64,000 nucleotides of DNA from Deinococcus aestuarii (GCF_018863415.1 NZ_JAHKSN010000018.1:36269-100268), one strand, 5' to 3'. Positions 39,969-49,336 are shown, counted from the first letter of the stretch. The notes: generated from the sequence alone by a model not told the origin. Translations and numbers: made by a program.

Positions 39969-40391
39969 GCGGGTCAGGAGGACGCCAACAGGGCGACCTG
40001 CTCCGGAGATGGTGAAGCCCCTTCGAGTTGGACACCTTCACCGTCCACCAGCACCCGCCGTGCTGGTGGACGGCGGGGTTCGGGGCCCGCCTTCTCAGTG
40101 ACCGCCGCCCCACGCAGAGGCACCGGGAGCCTGCCCACGGTCAACGGGAGGCCCGGCGTTCTGCCGCTGGAGGTATGGGGGTCAGAAAAAGCCCGTCTTC
40201 TCCCCTTTGAACACCAGCATCCGAACCGTCGGAACCACGCGTCCATGATGGGTTGAGGATGGAGGATGTGCGCCCCCGAACGCCCTGACCCGGCGTGCAC
40301 TTCGCAGGAAGGCGGGCCTCAAGTTGCTGATGCCGTTGGCGAGGTCTCAAGACCTGTTGCGCGATAGAAGCGAGGACAGGTCAGATCAGGC
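39969..40391. other. Gene debris with a perfect hairpin
   Basis: No intact gene. A minus-strand frame (39974-40300) ends with RRVLVDGEGVQLEGASPSPE, reminiscent of the N-terminal part of a SARP-type regulator, but only as a fragment. A perfect 14-bp inverted repeat CCGTCCACCAGCAC with a five-base loop is at 40041-40073; it has no U-tract. Confidence 0.4.
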
Positions 40392-40526
40392 GTGTTACGG
40401 CTGGAGAAGCTGAAATCCCGAGTGCGTTCCTTCGAGCGGCTGGTGGGGCTGACACCCACGGAGTGCCAACAGCTCCGGACCGAACTGGAGCCGATGTGGG
40501 AGCAGGTCCACCGCCGCTCCCTCTCA
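40392..40526 (+). pseudogene. N-terminal fragment of an IS5-like transposase
   Basis: GTG 40392 opens LRLEKLKSRVRSFERLVGLT then PTECQQLRTELEPMWEQVHR, the pattern of the N-terminal helical region of IS5-type transposases. After about 45 residues the similarity ends abruptly at a junction with unrelated sequence. A relic only. Confidence 0.5.
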
Positions 40527-40830
40527 GCGGCGTTCACTTCAACAATGCCGAGGTCCTCGGCAAGACCATCCAGATTCGTCAGGGCATCGCCTACCCCGTC
40601 CAGCTCGCCTTCAAGGGGTTGACCGGAAATACCATCCGGTACCTCGATCTGCAGGGCGTCGGCCGCCTGGAGAACATCCCAGCCCAGGCAGGCGCGAATG
40701 CCCCAGGACCACCACCGCCCTCCCGGGGCAGGCCGAGTGGCGTCGGCGGGGCCAGGTCGGCGGCACCAACTTCGTCGCCCTTATCGGCGGCTGCCATGCC
40801 ACCGGGACGACCGCGTCCTGCCTGATCTGA
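40527..40830 (+). pseudogene. Unrecognised gene remnant with frameshift
   Basis: One frame reads HFNNAEVLGKTIQIRQGIAY then PVQLAFKGLTGNTIRYLDLQ. A second frame further on reads GGTNFVALIGGCHATGTTAS before TGA 40828-40830. Both have coding-like composition but neither is complete, so this looks like a decayed beta-rich secreted or surface protein. Downstream sequence to 41020 shows a further coding-like frame (LIPDGAEGTVYPGVLWQMTG) that may belong to the same remnant. Confidence 0.4.
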
Positions 40831-41046
40831 TGAGCCTGATTCCTGACGGGGCGGAGGGCACCGTCTACCCCGGCGTGCTGTGGCAGATGACCGGCCGGAC
40901 GATTCAGGACGGCACGGTAAATCGCCAGATTGGCGACAGCCTGTTCCGGGGTGTCCCCGTCCGCAGAGGCTTCATCTCGCTGCCTCCGAGGCTGGAGAGC
41001 GACCCCAGAGGCTCTAGATGTCCTAGAAACATAGGTGCCTACAAGC

Positions 41047-41331
41047 CTAGCTCTTCTGATTGAGCCAGGCCTGGAGGAGTTCTCGCACGACGGCGCTCAC
41101 CTCCACTCCCTCCTGCAATGCCTTGATGCGGACGGCCCGCCTCAGTTCCGGGGGAACCGTCACGTTGAGTTGCACCATCTTCTCCACCGGCTTCTCAACG
41201 GGGGCAGGGGTGTCGACCTCTCCCCTCCCCTGCTGAGGAGGCTCAGGGGGAGTCGTTGTCACAGGTGCAGCCACCACCGGCTCTCCTCCTCGCAGGACCT
41301 CGCCGAGTTTGGGTCTCTTGCTCCGGGTCAT
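41047..41331 (-). CDS. Ribbon-helix-helix partition protein (ParB-like)
   Basis: A 94-residue protein with a flexible proline-rich N-terminus and a C-terminal ribbon-helix-helix motif (VQLNVTVPPELRRAVRIKAL, then EVSAVVRELLQAWL). Its ATG overlaps the parA stop by four bases. Small RHH proteins downstream of a ParA bind iterons at the centromere and the promoter. AT-rich repeats lie just past its stop (41030-41050) and upstream of parA. Confidence 0.8.
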   Translation of the reverse strand: MTRSKRPKLGEVLRGGEPVVAAPVTTTPPEPPQQGRGEVDTPAPVEKPVEKMVQLNVTVPPELRRAVRIKALQEGVEVSAVVRELLQAWLNQKS

Positions 41332-41912
41332 TCCTGCAACTCCTTCCAGACGGCGGCGTACTCGTCCAGCTCGGTGGGCGTTCCGCCGAACGCAGCCTTG
41401 TACGCCTCAAGTTCCCGGATACGGGCATTCAGGACGGGGAGCCCGGTCAGGGCTTCCTCCGCCTCCCGGGCTAGGCGGCGCCGCGGGTTGTAGCGGGTGA
41501 GCAGCACCGCCACGTCCAGGTCCTCCCGCTGCGCCTGGAGGTCCGCCAGCAGTTCCAGTGTGGGCCGCAAGCGGTCTACCTCCAGCCCCGTGGGCGCGAC
41601 GGGAACGAGCGCCGCGTCGGCCAGCCCACCCGCCCGCAGCAGCAGTTCCCGGGAGTTGGGCGGCGTGTCGATGATGACCAGCCCCCCCGTCGCCCCCGCG
41701 GCCTTGACCTGCCGGGCCAGGCGGTCCGGTTCCCCCTGGATCACCTCGAAGGGCAGCTCGGCGTGGGCGGCCCAGCGGTGGGCGCTGTGCTCGCTGTCGG
41801 CGTCGATCACCGTCACGGGCTGTCCCTGGCTGGACGCGACGGCGGCCAGGTAGAGCGCCGTGGTGGTCTTCCCCACCCCCCCCTTGAGACTCAGAATGGC
41901 GAGCGTCTTCAT
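41328..41912 (-). CDS. parA: ParA-family partition ATPase
   Basis: A protein of 194 residues with the deviant Walker A KGGVGKTT at the N-terminus (Lys10 and Lys15), VIIDTPPNS as the Walker A' region, and ALVPVAPTGLEVDRL after it. The absence of an N-terminal DNA-binding domain marks the short type Ib ParA class, normally paired with an RHH partner as here. It would segregate a low-copy replicon. The 5' region (41913-42058) is full of AT-rich repeats that may be operator and centromere. Confidence 0.9.
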   Translation of the reverse strand: MKTLAILSLKGGVGKTTTALYLAAVASSQGQPVTVIDADSEHSAHRWAAHAELPFEVIQGEPDRLARQVKAAGATGGLVIIDTPPNSRELLLRAGGLADAALVPVAPTGLEVDRLRPTLELLADLQAQREDLDVAVLLTRYNPRRRLAREAEEALTGLPVLNARIRELEAYKAAFGGTPTELDEYAAVWKELQE

Positions 41913-42058
41913 AGCTACAAGTCTAGGTGGTTAGCGTTATAGGTGTCTATCCCACTCTGCATATATCTTCCTGTACTTATAGGTTTATAGTAGGTTACAG
42001 ACCTAGAGGGATGACGCCCTATGGAGCTATCTACCTAGTCTCCTAGAGTGTAGAAAAG
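41913..42058. repeat. AT-rich iteron region upstream of parA (candidate centromere/operator)
   Basis: In contrast to the GC-rich surroundings, this 146-bp stretch is rich in TATAG and CTAG steps. TATAGGTTTATAG at 41978-41990 recurs exactly at 42440-42452. GCTACAAGTCTAG (41914-41926) matches CCTAYAAGYCTAG copies at 41038-41050 and 45930-45942. Related TATAGGTG (41939) and ACCTAG/CTACCTAG units add to the set. An RHH partner binding such repeats is the expected plasmid-partition layout. Confidence 0.65.
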
Positions 42059-42382
42059 GTGGAGGAGATGCGGAGGCGCAAACGCTACATCAAATGCTGG
42101 GACCGGGAGACGGGCCGGACGGTCCTGTTACATCGCAAGGTGGCCGAAACCATGCTGGGTCGTTCGCTCCTGCCGGGGGAAATCGTTCACCACCGCGATG
42201 GGGATTCCCTCAACAACACCTGGGACAACCTCCTCGTCCTCCCGAACCAGCGCTACCACGCCCACTTCGAGTACCACCTGCGCTGTGAGAAGCGGGGGCA
42301 GCCCCTCCTGTTCCCCGAACTCCTTCAGGTCATTCGCGAGGATCGGCGAGGCACCCTGTTCGAGGGCATCCTCCCGGGTTGA
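42059..42382 (+). CDS. HNH endonuclease-like protein
   Basis: A 107-residue protein with LLPGEIVHHRDGDSLNNTWD followed by NLLVLPNQRYHAHFEYH, the HNH core (His-His...Asn...His) seen in phage and intron-type HNH nucleases. The start is GTG 42059 or ATG 42068; AAAGGTGGAGG upstream favours either. It is divergent from parA across the iteron region. Free-standing HNH genes are common homing-like passengers on plasmids and phages. Confidence 0.8.
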   Translation: MEEMRRRKRYIKCWDRETGRTVLLHRKVAETMLGRSLLPGEIVHHRDGDSLNNTWDNLLVLPNQRYHAHFEYHLRCEKRGQPLLFPELLQVIREDRRGTLFEGILPG

Positions 42383-42439
42383 CTCGGGCGATTTCGGCAG
42401 ACGCCCTTCCAAGGAATATCCACCCGTCTACGCTTGAAA

Positions 42440-42482
42440 TATAGGTTTATAGGAAGCTATCTACATACCTAGATAGATAGTT
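42440..42482. repeat. AT-rich iterons downstream of the HNH gene
   Basis: TATAGGTTTATAG at 42440-42452 is an exact copy of the repeat upstream of parA, followed by ACCTAGATAGATAG. It lies between the HNH gene and the end of the HEAT-like gene. Confidence 0.6.
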
Positions 42483-42547
42483 ATTGCATCTCTCTCCGGG
42501 AGTTCCCGACGGGCACAGCAGAGGAGGGTTTGGGGGGGCCTTTGATG

Positions 42548-45500
42548 TCACCCCTCGGCGAGTTCCTGTTCGGGCAGGACGAACTGCGCGGTGCTCGCCA
42601 CCAGCAGGGATGAGTTCGCCCGGTACGCCCGCAGGCGCCCCAACCGCTCGGGGGTCCAGCCGCCTGCCGTCTCCGCTGCCAGGATCAGGGCCTCGAGGGC
42701 CAGCCGCCTTGCTCCCTCCGGGCCGTCGGCAAGAGCCTGCTCCAGCACTTCCACCTCCTGCACGTCCGGACGGTGGCGGGCCGCGCGGAGGGCATTCACC
42801 GCCGACATCAATGCCTCCGCGTGCAGTTCGCTCCCCTCGGCCCAACGCGTGAGCCGCTCTCCCAGAACGTCCCAGTCCAGCGCGGCGGTGGCGAGGCTCA
42901 CCTGGAGCGGCAGGGTCAGGGGGTCGGCGGCCAGCGCCCCGAGCACGGCCTCGGCGATGGGGGCGGCCCGGCGTCTGGAACCGGAGGCCGCCGCCTGAAG
43001 TGCGAGGACGGCCCCCCGCAGGGCACGGCGGTCGGGCAGCAGACGGGTGAACGCCTCCCCGATGGCCCCTGCATCCCGGGCCGAGTAGGAAGCGAAGATC
43101 ACCCTTGCGGCCGCCGCCGTCTCCTGCTCGTGGGGAGAGGCGAGGCTTCCCAGCAGCGTGCCGAGCAACCGGCGCTGCGGGTCGGTCACCGGCCGCTGGT
43201 GGTGCAGGGTCTCCACCCTGACCAGCGGTTCGGGGTGGGTGAGGAGGGCCTGGAGGAGTTCCAGATACCGCTCCCGGCTGTCCCCGGTGAGGTTCTGGCC
43301 CGGCAGCCGGACCAGGCCGTCACTGAGCGCGGCGTCCCCGGACCGGGCCCCCGCCAGCAGGACGGGCCAGGTCTCGGGGCGGTTCAGGTGGTTCCACAGC
43401 GCCCGTAGCAGGGCCACCCGCACGTCCCGGTGCAGGTCCTGCCCGGCGAAGGCCAGCAGGGCCTGGGAGGCCGGGGCGCCGGGCAGGTCCCCGATGAGGC
43501 GCACCACCTCTTTCAGGACGGTCACCCGCTCACGTGGGACGTTCAGCAGGTGTTCCAGCGCCCGGTCGGGAGGCAGATCGAGGAGCGGGCGCCGCAGGGT
43601 GTAGATGGCGATCCGGGCGCGGTCGTCCTCCAGCGCCCCTAGCAGCGCGGGCACGCCCCGTCCCTCGTCCAGGCGGCCCAGGGCGCGCAGGGCCGTGTCC
43701 CGCAGCGCCAGGGTGGTGTTCCGGACGTCGGCCACCGTCGTAAGTCGCTTAAGGGGTGGGTCCTCAGCAGAGGTCCCCCCACGCGGAACGGGGGAGGGCA
43801 GGGCGGCCAGCCCGTGCAGGGCCCGCCAGACGCCCGGGTAATCCCGTTTCCCGTCCCCACTGAGTTCGATCAGGGTCTGGGCGAAGGTCTGCTGCTGGCT
43901 CAGGGTCCAGCGGGTGAAGCCCGCCGCGAAGGGCAGGACGAAGCGGGTGAGCCCAGTGCTGAACCGTCCACTGAAAGCCTGGCGTCCCAAGAAGGGCGTG
44001 AGCAGGTCCTGGCGCTCGCGGTGCAGGTGCTCGTACACGGGCGGCTGCGTGGCCCAGCTGGGGTCCTGGCGCAGCAGGAGGGGCACCAGCGCCGCGAAGC
44101 GCCCGCGGGCGTGCTCCCGAAGCAGCCCCAACGCCGCCGCCGAGACCCAGGTGCTCCTGGAGTTCCGGACCCGTTCCTCCAGTATCCGCAGCAGGTCTTC
44201 GGAGTCGGCCACGTACTTGCCCAGGCCGGTCAGCGCCTGGATCAGCTGGCCTTCCCGCTCCCGCGTCTCCCAGGAACGCAGCACCGGGAGCAGCGCCGCA
44301 ACGACCTCCCGTGCCGTGGTCCTCGTCAGGCGACGCTCCATGTCCCCAAGGTTCACCTGACCGCGAGCCTGGACGATCCGCGCGAGCCAGGCAGCACTCC
44401 ACCCGGGGTGGAAGGGCAGCAGGCCCAGCACGAACCGCTCGGCGAAAGCGGCCGTCTGGTGGGAGAGGTCGGCGGCGTTCAGCGCGTCCCCGATCACCTG
44501 CCCCGCGGCGTCGAGGCTCTCCTCCTGCCACAAGCCGGGGGGCAGCTCGGCCAGACCCCGCAGCATCGCCTGGCGCACCGGATCCTGCTCGTTGCGTCGC
44601 GCGGTCATGAGGGCCAGCAGTTCCACCTGCCGGGAACGCTCGTACCGAATACAGAAGGCCAGGCTGGTGAGGGCCTGAGCGCGCTGCTCCGCGTCCGGTG
44701 ACCGCAGGGGCTCGTTCAGGACCGCCCGCGCCTCCTCCCACGGGAGAAAGGCCGCGTACTGGAGCCTTGGCAGGACCCGCGTCTGGAGAAAGGGCAGGCG
44801 GAGGTGACGCCGGGCCTCCCGGACCCGCAGCTCCGCCGGCAGGTGGTGCACGACAGGCAGGGGCAGGAGCCCTTCCAACGTCCTGAACACGTCGATGAAG
44901 GCCGGGGCCAGCCGCGCGCGGAGTTCGGACCGTAACTTCCCGTAGCGTTGCTCCGCCCCGGGCACCACCCCCGGCCTGCGGCGGAGCAACGCCTCGATCA
45001 CCTCCGGCGGGAGACGGCGCAGGCGCGGAGTCAGGTTCAGGAAGGGCGGCGGGGCGTCCTCCGAATCCAGCATGAGGGCCGCCACCTCCTGTGGTCTGGT
45101 GACCGCCAGCTTCCAGAGCATCAGGCCCGTTACGGGGGTGGTGCGCGCCACTTCCCGGACGAGGGCCAGCGCGAGGTCCGGCGCACGCTCCCCCAGACCG
45201 GGCAAGATGATATTCACCTGACGCGTGAGCAGGGCGGAGAACTCGGTGCTCGCCCGCGCCCGCCTCAGCAGCTCCTGCCCGGCCACCTGCGGATGCCAGC
45301 GGGCCGTCCGTTCCCAGCCCGGGCCGGTCGTCCATCCGCCGTCGTCCAGCAACTCGGGGAAGAGCCGCTCGACCAGGGTGGAAGAGGCGTACGGCAGGAC
45401 GGACCAGGCCTCCTGCCGCCGGCCCTGCTCCAGAAGCTGCTCGATCCAGGTGTCGACGGGGGTGCTGGGCCGCCCGGCCTGGCGCCACCGACCCAGCATC

Positions 45501-45817
45501 GGGCGGTGGCGGGAGGCGGGCAGCTCCCCCAGAAGGGCCAGGAGTTGCTCATCGGAGCACAGCATCGCCACGAGCCGGACGGCGAGACCGTGGACGTGAC
45601 GGGAAGGGTCGAGGGCTGCCTGAGAGGCACGCTCCCCGTCCCGGCTGCCGAAACAGGCGAAGGCCGCCAGACGCCGTTCATACACGGCACCGCGGAGCAG
45701 TTCGTCAAGGAGAGCGTCCCGCTCCCGGGCGGGAAGGCGACCGACCTCGACCATGCGCCTCACGCGGGCATGGTGGGTCAGGGGTTCAAGTTCAGCGAGC
45801 AGGTCGGCAGTGTTCAA
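42548..45817 (-). CDS. Large HEAT-like repeat protein of unknown function
   Basis: About 1089 residues of leucine/arginine-rich helical repeats, a typical HEAT/Armadillo-like solenoid (for example LLALLGELPASRHRPMLGRW, DVRVALLRALWNHL, LLGTLLGSLASPHEQE). No catalytic domain is evident. I place the start at TTG 45817 because NTADLLAELEPLTHHARVRR begins the conserved part; the frame is open to 45928. Similar very long HEAT proteins are frequent in Deinococcus. Its role is unknown; it may be a scaffold. It is flanked by the same iterons as the partition genes, implying membership of the same mobile module. Confidence 0.7.
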   Translation of the reverse strand: MNTADLLAELEPLTHHARVRRMVEVGRLPARERDALLDELLRGAVYERRLAAFACFGSRDGERASQAALDPSRHVHGLAVRLVAMLCSDEQLLALLGELPASRHRPMLGRWRQAGRPSTPVDTWIEQLLEQGRRQEAWSVLPYASSTLVERLFPELLDDGGWTTGPGWERTARWHPQVAGQELLRRARASTEFSALLTRQVNIILPGLGERAPDLALALVREVARTTPVTGLMLWKLAVTRPQEVAALMLDSEDAPPPFLNLTPRLRRLPPEVIEALLRRRPGVVPGAEQRYGKLRSELRARLAPAFIDVFRTLEGLLPLPVVHHLPAELRVREARRHLRLPFLQTRVLPRLQYAAFLPWEEARAVLNEPLRSPDAEQRAQALTSLAFCIRYERSRQVELLALMTARRNEQDPVRQAMLRGLAELPPGLWQEESLDAAGQVIGDALNAADLSHQTAAFAERFVLGLLPFHPGWSAAWLARIVQARGQVNLGDMERRLTRTTAREVVAALLPVLRSWETREREGQLIQALTGLGKYVADSEDLLRILEERVRNSRSTWVSAAALGLLREHARGRFAALVPLLLRQDPSWATQPPVYEHLHRERQDLLTPFLGRQAFSGRFSTGLTRFVLPFAAGFTRWTLSQQQTFAQTLIELSGDGKRDYPGVWRALHGLAALPSPVPRGGTSAEDPPLKRLTTVADVRNTTLALRDTALRALGRLDEGRGVPALLGALEDDRARIAIYTLRRPLLDLPPDRALEHLLNVPRERVTVLKEVVRLIGDLPGAPASQALLAFAGQDLHRDVRVALLRALWNHLNRPETWPVLLAGARSGDAALSDGLVRLPGQNLTGDSRERYLELLQALLTHPEPLVRVETLHHQRPVTDPQRRLLGTLLGSLASPHEQETAAAARVIFASYSARDAGAIGEAFTRLLPDRRALRGAVLALQAAASGSRRRAAPIAEAVLGALAADPLTLPLQVSLATAALDWDVLGERLTRWAEGSELHAEALMSAVNALRAARHRPDVQEVEVLEQALADGPEGARRLALEALILAAETAGGWTPERLGRLRAYRANSSLLVASTAQFVLPEQELAEG

Positions 45818-45912
45818 GGGGAGGTCCTTGCTGCTCAGGTTAGGGCAAAGAACATTCCGCCTGCGGCGCAAATCCTCACCTGAGAGGGGCCACGGTTGGA
45901 GGAGCAGAAGGC

Positions 45913-45952
45913 GTATAGGTGTGTACAAACCTATAAGCCTAGATATATAGCT
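45913..45952. repeat. AT-rich iterons beside the HEAT-like gene
   Basis: GTATAGGTGTGTACAAACC followed by CCTATAAGCCTAG (45930-45942) and ATATATAG. The 13-mer matches copies at 41038-41050 and, with two changes, 41914-41926. It marks the outer edge of the partition module next to a truncated GNAT gene. Confidence 0.6.
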
Positions 45953-45978
45953 ACCTTGACCAATTCAATCTGAAGGAG

Positions 45979-46317
<339 letters not shown>

Positions 46318-46395
46318 TGTTCGCTGGACGAGCAGGATGACGAAAACCTGGAAGAACGTGCGTGTCCAGGCGCTCGCTCCTGACATGCTGGGAGC

Positions 46396-47541
46396 ATGTT
46401 CCGAACCTGGCCCTCCCGCGAAGAGCTGTACGACCTGGTGTGGTCCAAACCGGCCGAGGAGGTGGCCGCCGACCTCGGCATCACGGGCACGGCCCTGACC
46501 AAGGCCTGCGCGCGGCGCAACATTCCCAAGCCGCCCCGCGGCTACTGGGCCCGGCTGCGGGCGGGACAGCCGGTGAAACGGGTCCCCCTGCCCAAGAGTG
46601 AGACACCGACGAAGAAGGCCAAGCCTGAGCGGCCCACCTTTGTGCCACCCCCTGTGGCGCAGACGTCCCCCCGTCCCCGGGTGGTGCAGCGCACCGAGCG
46701 GGCCTACGAGGGGGCGGACACCGACGTGTGGGGTCGCCTCGTTCCCCCCTGGACCGGCACGACGGAGTCCCTGGACCTGATGGTCTCCCGCGACGCCCTG
46801 CCGCGGGCCTTACAGGTCATGTCGCGGCTGATCGAGGAGGCCCGCGCCGCGGGAATGACGGTCACGGCGCAGCACCGCTCGACTTTCCTCGAGGTGGGGG
46901 GCGAGCAGGTCCGGCTGCGCCTCAAGGAGAAGGCTCAGGCGCAGGAGGGGCTGCCCCTGTTGCCCGCCCGCTCCACCTGGGACACACCCTCGCGGCAGAA
47001 GGCGCGGGGGACGGGGGAGCTGAGCCTGCTGGTGCTGGACCCCACGGGGGACGTGCCCACAGCCACCTGGCGCGACGGACCCCTCCCGCTGGAGGACCAG
47101 ATGTCCGGGATCATCGGCGCGTTCCGGGCGGTGCCGGGGCGGGCCGAACAGCGGCGGCGGGCCGAGGCGGTGGCGGCCGAGCGCCGCCGGCAGCAGGAGC
47201 TGGAGACCCAGCGGCTGCGGATGCTCGAGGCGCAGCGGCAGGCGGAACTCCGGCGGCGGCGTGAGGAGGAGCAGGCCTGCCGGGAGACGTTGCTGGCTTA
47301 CGCCCGGCGCTGGGAGGAGGGTCAGCGGCTGCGGGCCTACCTCGACTGGGTGCGAGCCCAGACGCAGGGCGCCCCCGACACCGGGACCGAGGCGTTCCAG
47401 GGATGGCTGGCGTGGGCCGAGCGGGAACTCCTCGCGCTCGACCCCGTTGGTAGTGGGGAGCTGACGGCCCTGACTGTCCGGGTGCAACGAATGACCGGGT
47501 GGCGGCCCCTCGAGGAGGTGATCCCCGACTCGCGGCGCTGA
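46396..47541 (+). CDS. HTH-domain protein of unknown function
   Basis: A protein of 381 residues. The N-terminus (SREELYDLVWSKPAEEVAAD, then LGITGTALTKACARRNIPKP, PPRGYWARLRAG) is a recognisable helix-turn-helix type common beside mobile and restriction loci. A central beta-containing domain (SRDALPRALQVMSRLIEEAR) and a long basic coiled coil (about 235-310) follow, then a helical C-terminus. No enzyme motif. Possibly a DNA-binding regulator or structural partner. The ribosome binding site is weak (GGGAG close to the ATG). Confidence 0.65.
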   Translation: MFRTWPSREELYDLVWSKPAEEVAADLGITGTALTKACARRNIPKPPRGYWARLRAGQPVKRVPLPKSETPTKKAKPERPTFVPPPVAQTSPRPRVVQRTERAYEGADTDVWGRLVPPWTGTTESLDLMVSRDALPRALQVMSRLIEEARAAGMTVTAQHRSTFLEVGGEQVRLRLKEKAQAQEGLPLLPARSTWDTPSRQKARGTGELSLLVLDPTGDVPTATWRDGPLPLEDQMSGIIGAFRAVPGRAEQRRRAEAVAAERRRQQELETQRLRMLEAQRQAELRRRREEEQACRETLLAYARRWEEGQRLRAYLDWVRAQTQGAPDTGTEAFQGWLAWAERELLALDPVGSGELTALTVRVQRMTGWRPLEEVIPDSRR

Positions 47542-47560
47542 GGGAGAGGACCTGTGGGAG

Positions 47561-47616
47561 ACAAGACCCGATTCCGCAATTTTTGTACGTACAAAAATGT
47601 TGGAATCGGGTCTCGT
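47561..47616. repeat. 56-bp near-perfect palindrome
   Basis: Two 28-base arms meet at GTAC|GTAC with 24 of 28 positions paired. The outer part is GACCCGATTCC/GGAATCGGGTC and the inner part TTTTTGTAC/GTACAAAAA. It could be a bidirectional terminator after the HTH gene (a U-run is present in the left arm) or the abutted ends of a lost insertion sequence. Confidence 0.6.
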
Positions 47617-47782
47617 TCCCCTGTGGGCCTGCCGTTTTCAATGGACCAGCCGTGCAATTACCGAAGCTACCTCCAGCGTGGGTTGATGGGTGGGCACCGG
47701 CGTTTCCCGCTTTCTGGTGCTTGCGAAGCGACTGTCCGGCAGCACAACTGCCCCGAATAGCCGATGCGGCGGGTCGTCGCGC

Positions 47783-48424
47783 CTACCCGCTCATCTCCCC
47801 CACGTCGACCACTTGAGGTGGCTGGCTCACCCGGTAGCGGGCGTCGCACACGGCGGCGTTGAGGTACTGCACCCCGCCGCGCTTCTCCCGGCCGTACCCC
47901 TCGTGGATGTGCCCGAACACATGGACCCGGGGACGCAAATGCTCGATCACCCAGCCCAGGTGCGGACACCCGACGGCCTGACCCTCCGGCAGCACGCGGT
48001 CGAGGACGCCCCGGGGCGGCCCGTGGGTCACCACGACGTCCACCCCCGCCGGGAGCTGTCCCCAGTGCTGTCGCAACTCCTCGTCGGTGCGATTGAAGGC
48101 CCAGCGCATGAACTCGGGCGTGACGGGACTGCCCCAGAACCGCACGCCGTCCAGCTCTACTCCCGAGTCCTTGAGGTAGGTGACGTTGTCCGGGATCAGC
48201 CCCTCGGCAAGGTGGGGCGTGCGCTCGAAGGCGAAGTCGTGGTTGCCCGCGATCATCACCCGGTGCCGGAAGTCACCGACCCGGCCGAACCAGCTCAGGA
48301 AGCGGCCGATCTCGTCGAGCCGACCATGGCAGCTCACGTCCCCGGCGTGCAGCAGGACATCCCCGGGCGGGAGGCGGACCTGGTCGTGCAGGCCGTGGGT
48401 GTCGGCGATGCAGACCAGTCTCAT
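47783..48424 (-). CDS. Calcineurin-like metallophosphoesterase
   Basis: A protein of 213 residues with every metallophosphoesterase motif: ADTHGLHD at the N-terminus, LLHAGDVSCHG, IAGNHDFAFER, VVTHGPPRG and HVFGHIHEGYG. It is a two-metal phosphodiesterase or phosphatase; substrates in this family range from cyclic nucleotides to RNA ends. It lies downstream of the exonuclease and RNA ligase genes on the same strand but separated by 321 bp, so cotranscription is uncertain. Confidence 0.88.
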   Translation of the reverse strand: MRLVCIADTHGLHDQVRLPPGDVLLHAGDVSCHGRLDEIGRFLSWFGRVGDFRHRVMIAGNHDFAFERTPHLAEGLIPDNVTYLKDSGVELDGVRFWGSPVTPEFMRWAFNRTDEELRQHWGQLPAGVDVVVTHGPPRGVLDRVLPEGQAVGCPHLGWVIEHLRPRVHVFGHIHEGYGREKRGGVQYLNAAVCDARYRVSQPPQVVDVGEMSG

Positions 48425-48745
48425 GGGCAGGCTCCTCTGCCGATCTCATGCCCGGCGTGCGGGGGGGAACCACGCCCCCACCAGGAGGAGGTTGTTCCGG
48501 TGGATAGCATTCACTGCCCCAGCGTAGCCCCTGAGCTGCGGTGGAGCTGCCCGATGTGCCCTGGTCCTCATCTTCCGGGCCCTGCACGAACGAGGACGGC
48601 GGCCTGGCCGTGGTGGTGTGACCAGACGACCAGGTGCCCCAGCAGTGCTGATGACCTGGCCCCTGGCTTCCAGCCGTGCTCGCGGTGTTGGACGTGCCCG
48701 GCCGTCCAGCGCCATGAGTACGCCCGGGTGCGCAGCCCGGTGCCA
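48425..48745. other. Intergenic stretch with no supported gene
   Basis: 321 bp between the metallophosphoesterase and exonuclease genes. Minus-strand frames here have coding-like composition in patches (WSHHHGQAAVLVRAGPGR), which may be a decayed gene, but no start, stop and family agree. Confidence 0.4.
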
Positions 48746-49336
48746 TCAGAGCAGGCCCAGTTCCTGGTCGAGGTCGGTCAGGGCTTGCAGGGCCGCCCGC
48801 TGCCACACCCCGTCGCGCACCATCCGGGCGATGAGCGCTGCGATGTTCCAGGCGTCGTCCGCCCCCCGGTGGTGGATGCCCTCCAGCGGCAGCCCCGCGT
48901 GCCTGAGCGCCCGGACCATCCCCGCCCGCTTCAGCCCGTACCCGGCCGCGTACACCCCCTTGGCATTGGTGTGACCCGCGCCGAACGGGTACGGCACGTC
49001 CCCCTCACACTGCCGCTCGAACTGCCGGCGGTCATAGTCGCCCCAGCTCGCCCACGGGCGTGAGGCACTTTGGAAGTCACGGCGCAGCACCTCGCAGGCT
49101 TCCCAGAAGGGGAGACCGCTCGCCACCTCTTCGGGCGTGAGGCCCGTCAGTTGAATACAGAACCCGCTGACCTCGGAGTGCTCGGGGCGCACGAGCAGGC
49201 TGCGCTTCTCCACCCGCTCCAGCGTGCCCAGGTCGAGGACACACACGCCGATCTCGATGATCTCGTTGTGCTGCCCGGGCGGGGGCTCACCCTCCCAGCA
49301 GGTCGCTTCCACGTCGATGACATTCAGCAGAGGCAT
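48746..49336 (-). CDS. DEDDh 3'-5' exonuclease (KapD/ERI1-like)
   Basis: A protein of 196 residues: VIDVEATCWEG gives the first Asp and Glu, WGDYDRRQFERQC the second Asp, and HHRGADDAWNIAALI the HxxxxD motif. The QHNEIIEIGVCVLDL strand and the CIQLTGLTPEEV segment are typical of the ERI1/KapD group, which includes RNA 3'-end trimming enzymes. Its start overlaps the RNA ligase stop by one base (TGATG), so the two are translationally coupled and probably act together. Confidence 0.88.
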   Translation of the reverse strand: MPLLNVIDVEATCWEGEPPPGQHNEIIEIGVCVLDLGTLERVEKRSLLVRPEHSEVSGFCIQLTGLTPEEVASGLPFWEACEVLRRDFQSASRPWASWGDYDRRQFERQCEGDVPYPFGAGHTNAKGVYAAGYGLKRAGMVRALRHAGLPLEGIHHRGADDAWNIAALIARMVRDGVWQRAALQALTDLDQELGLL

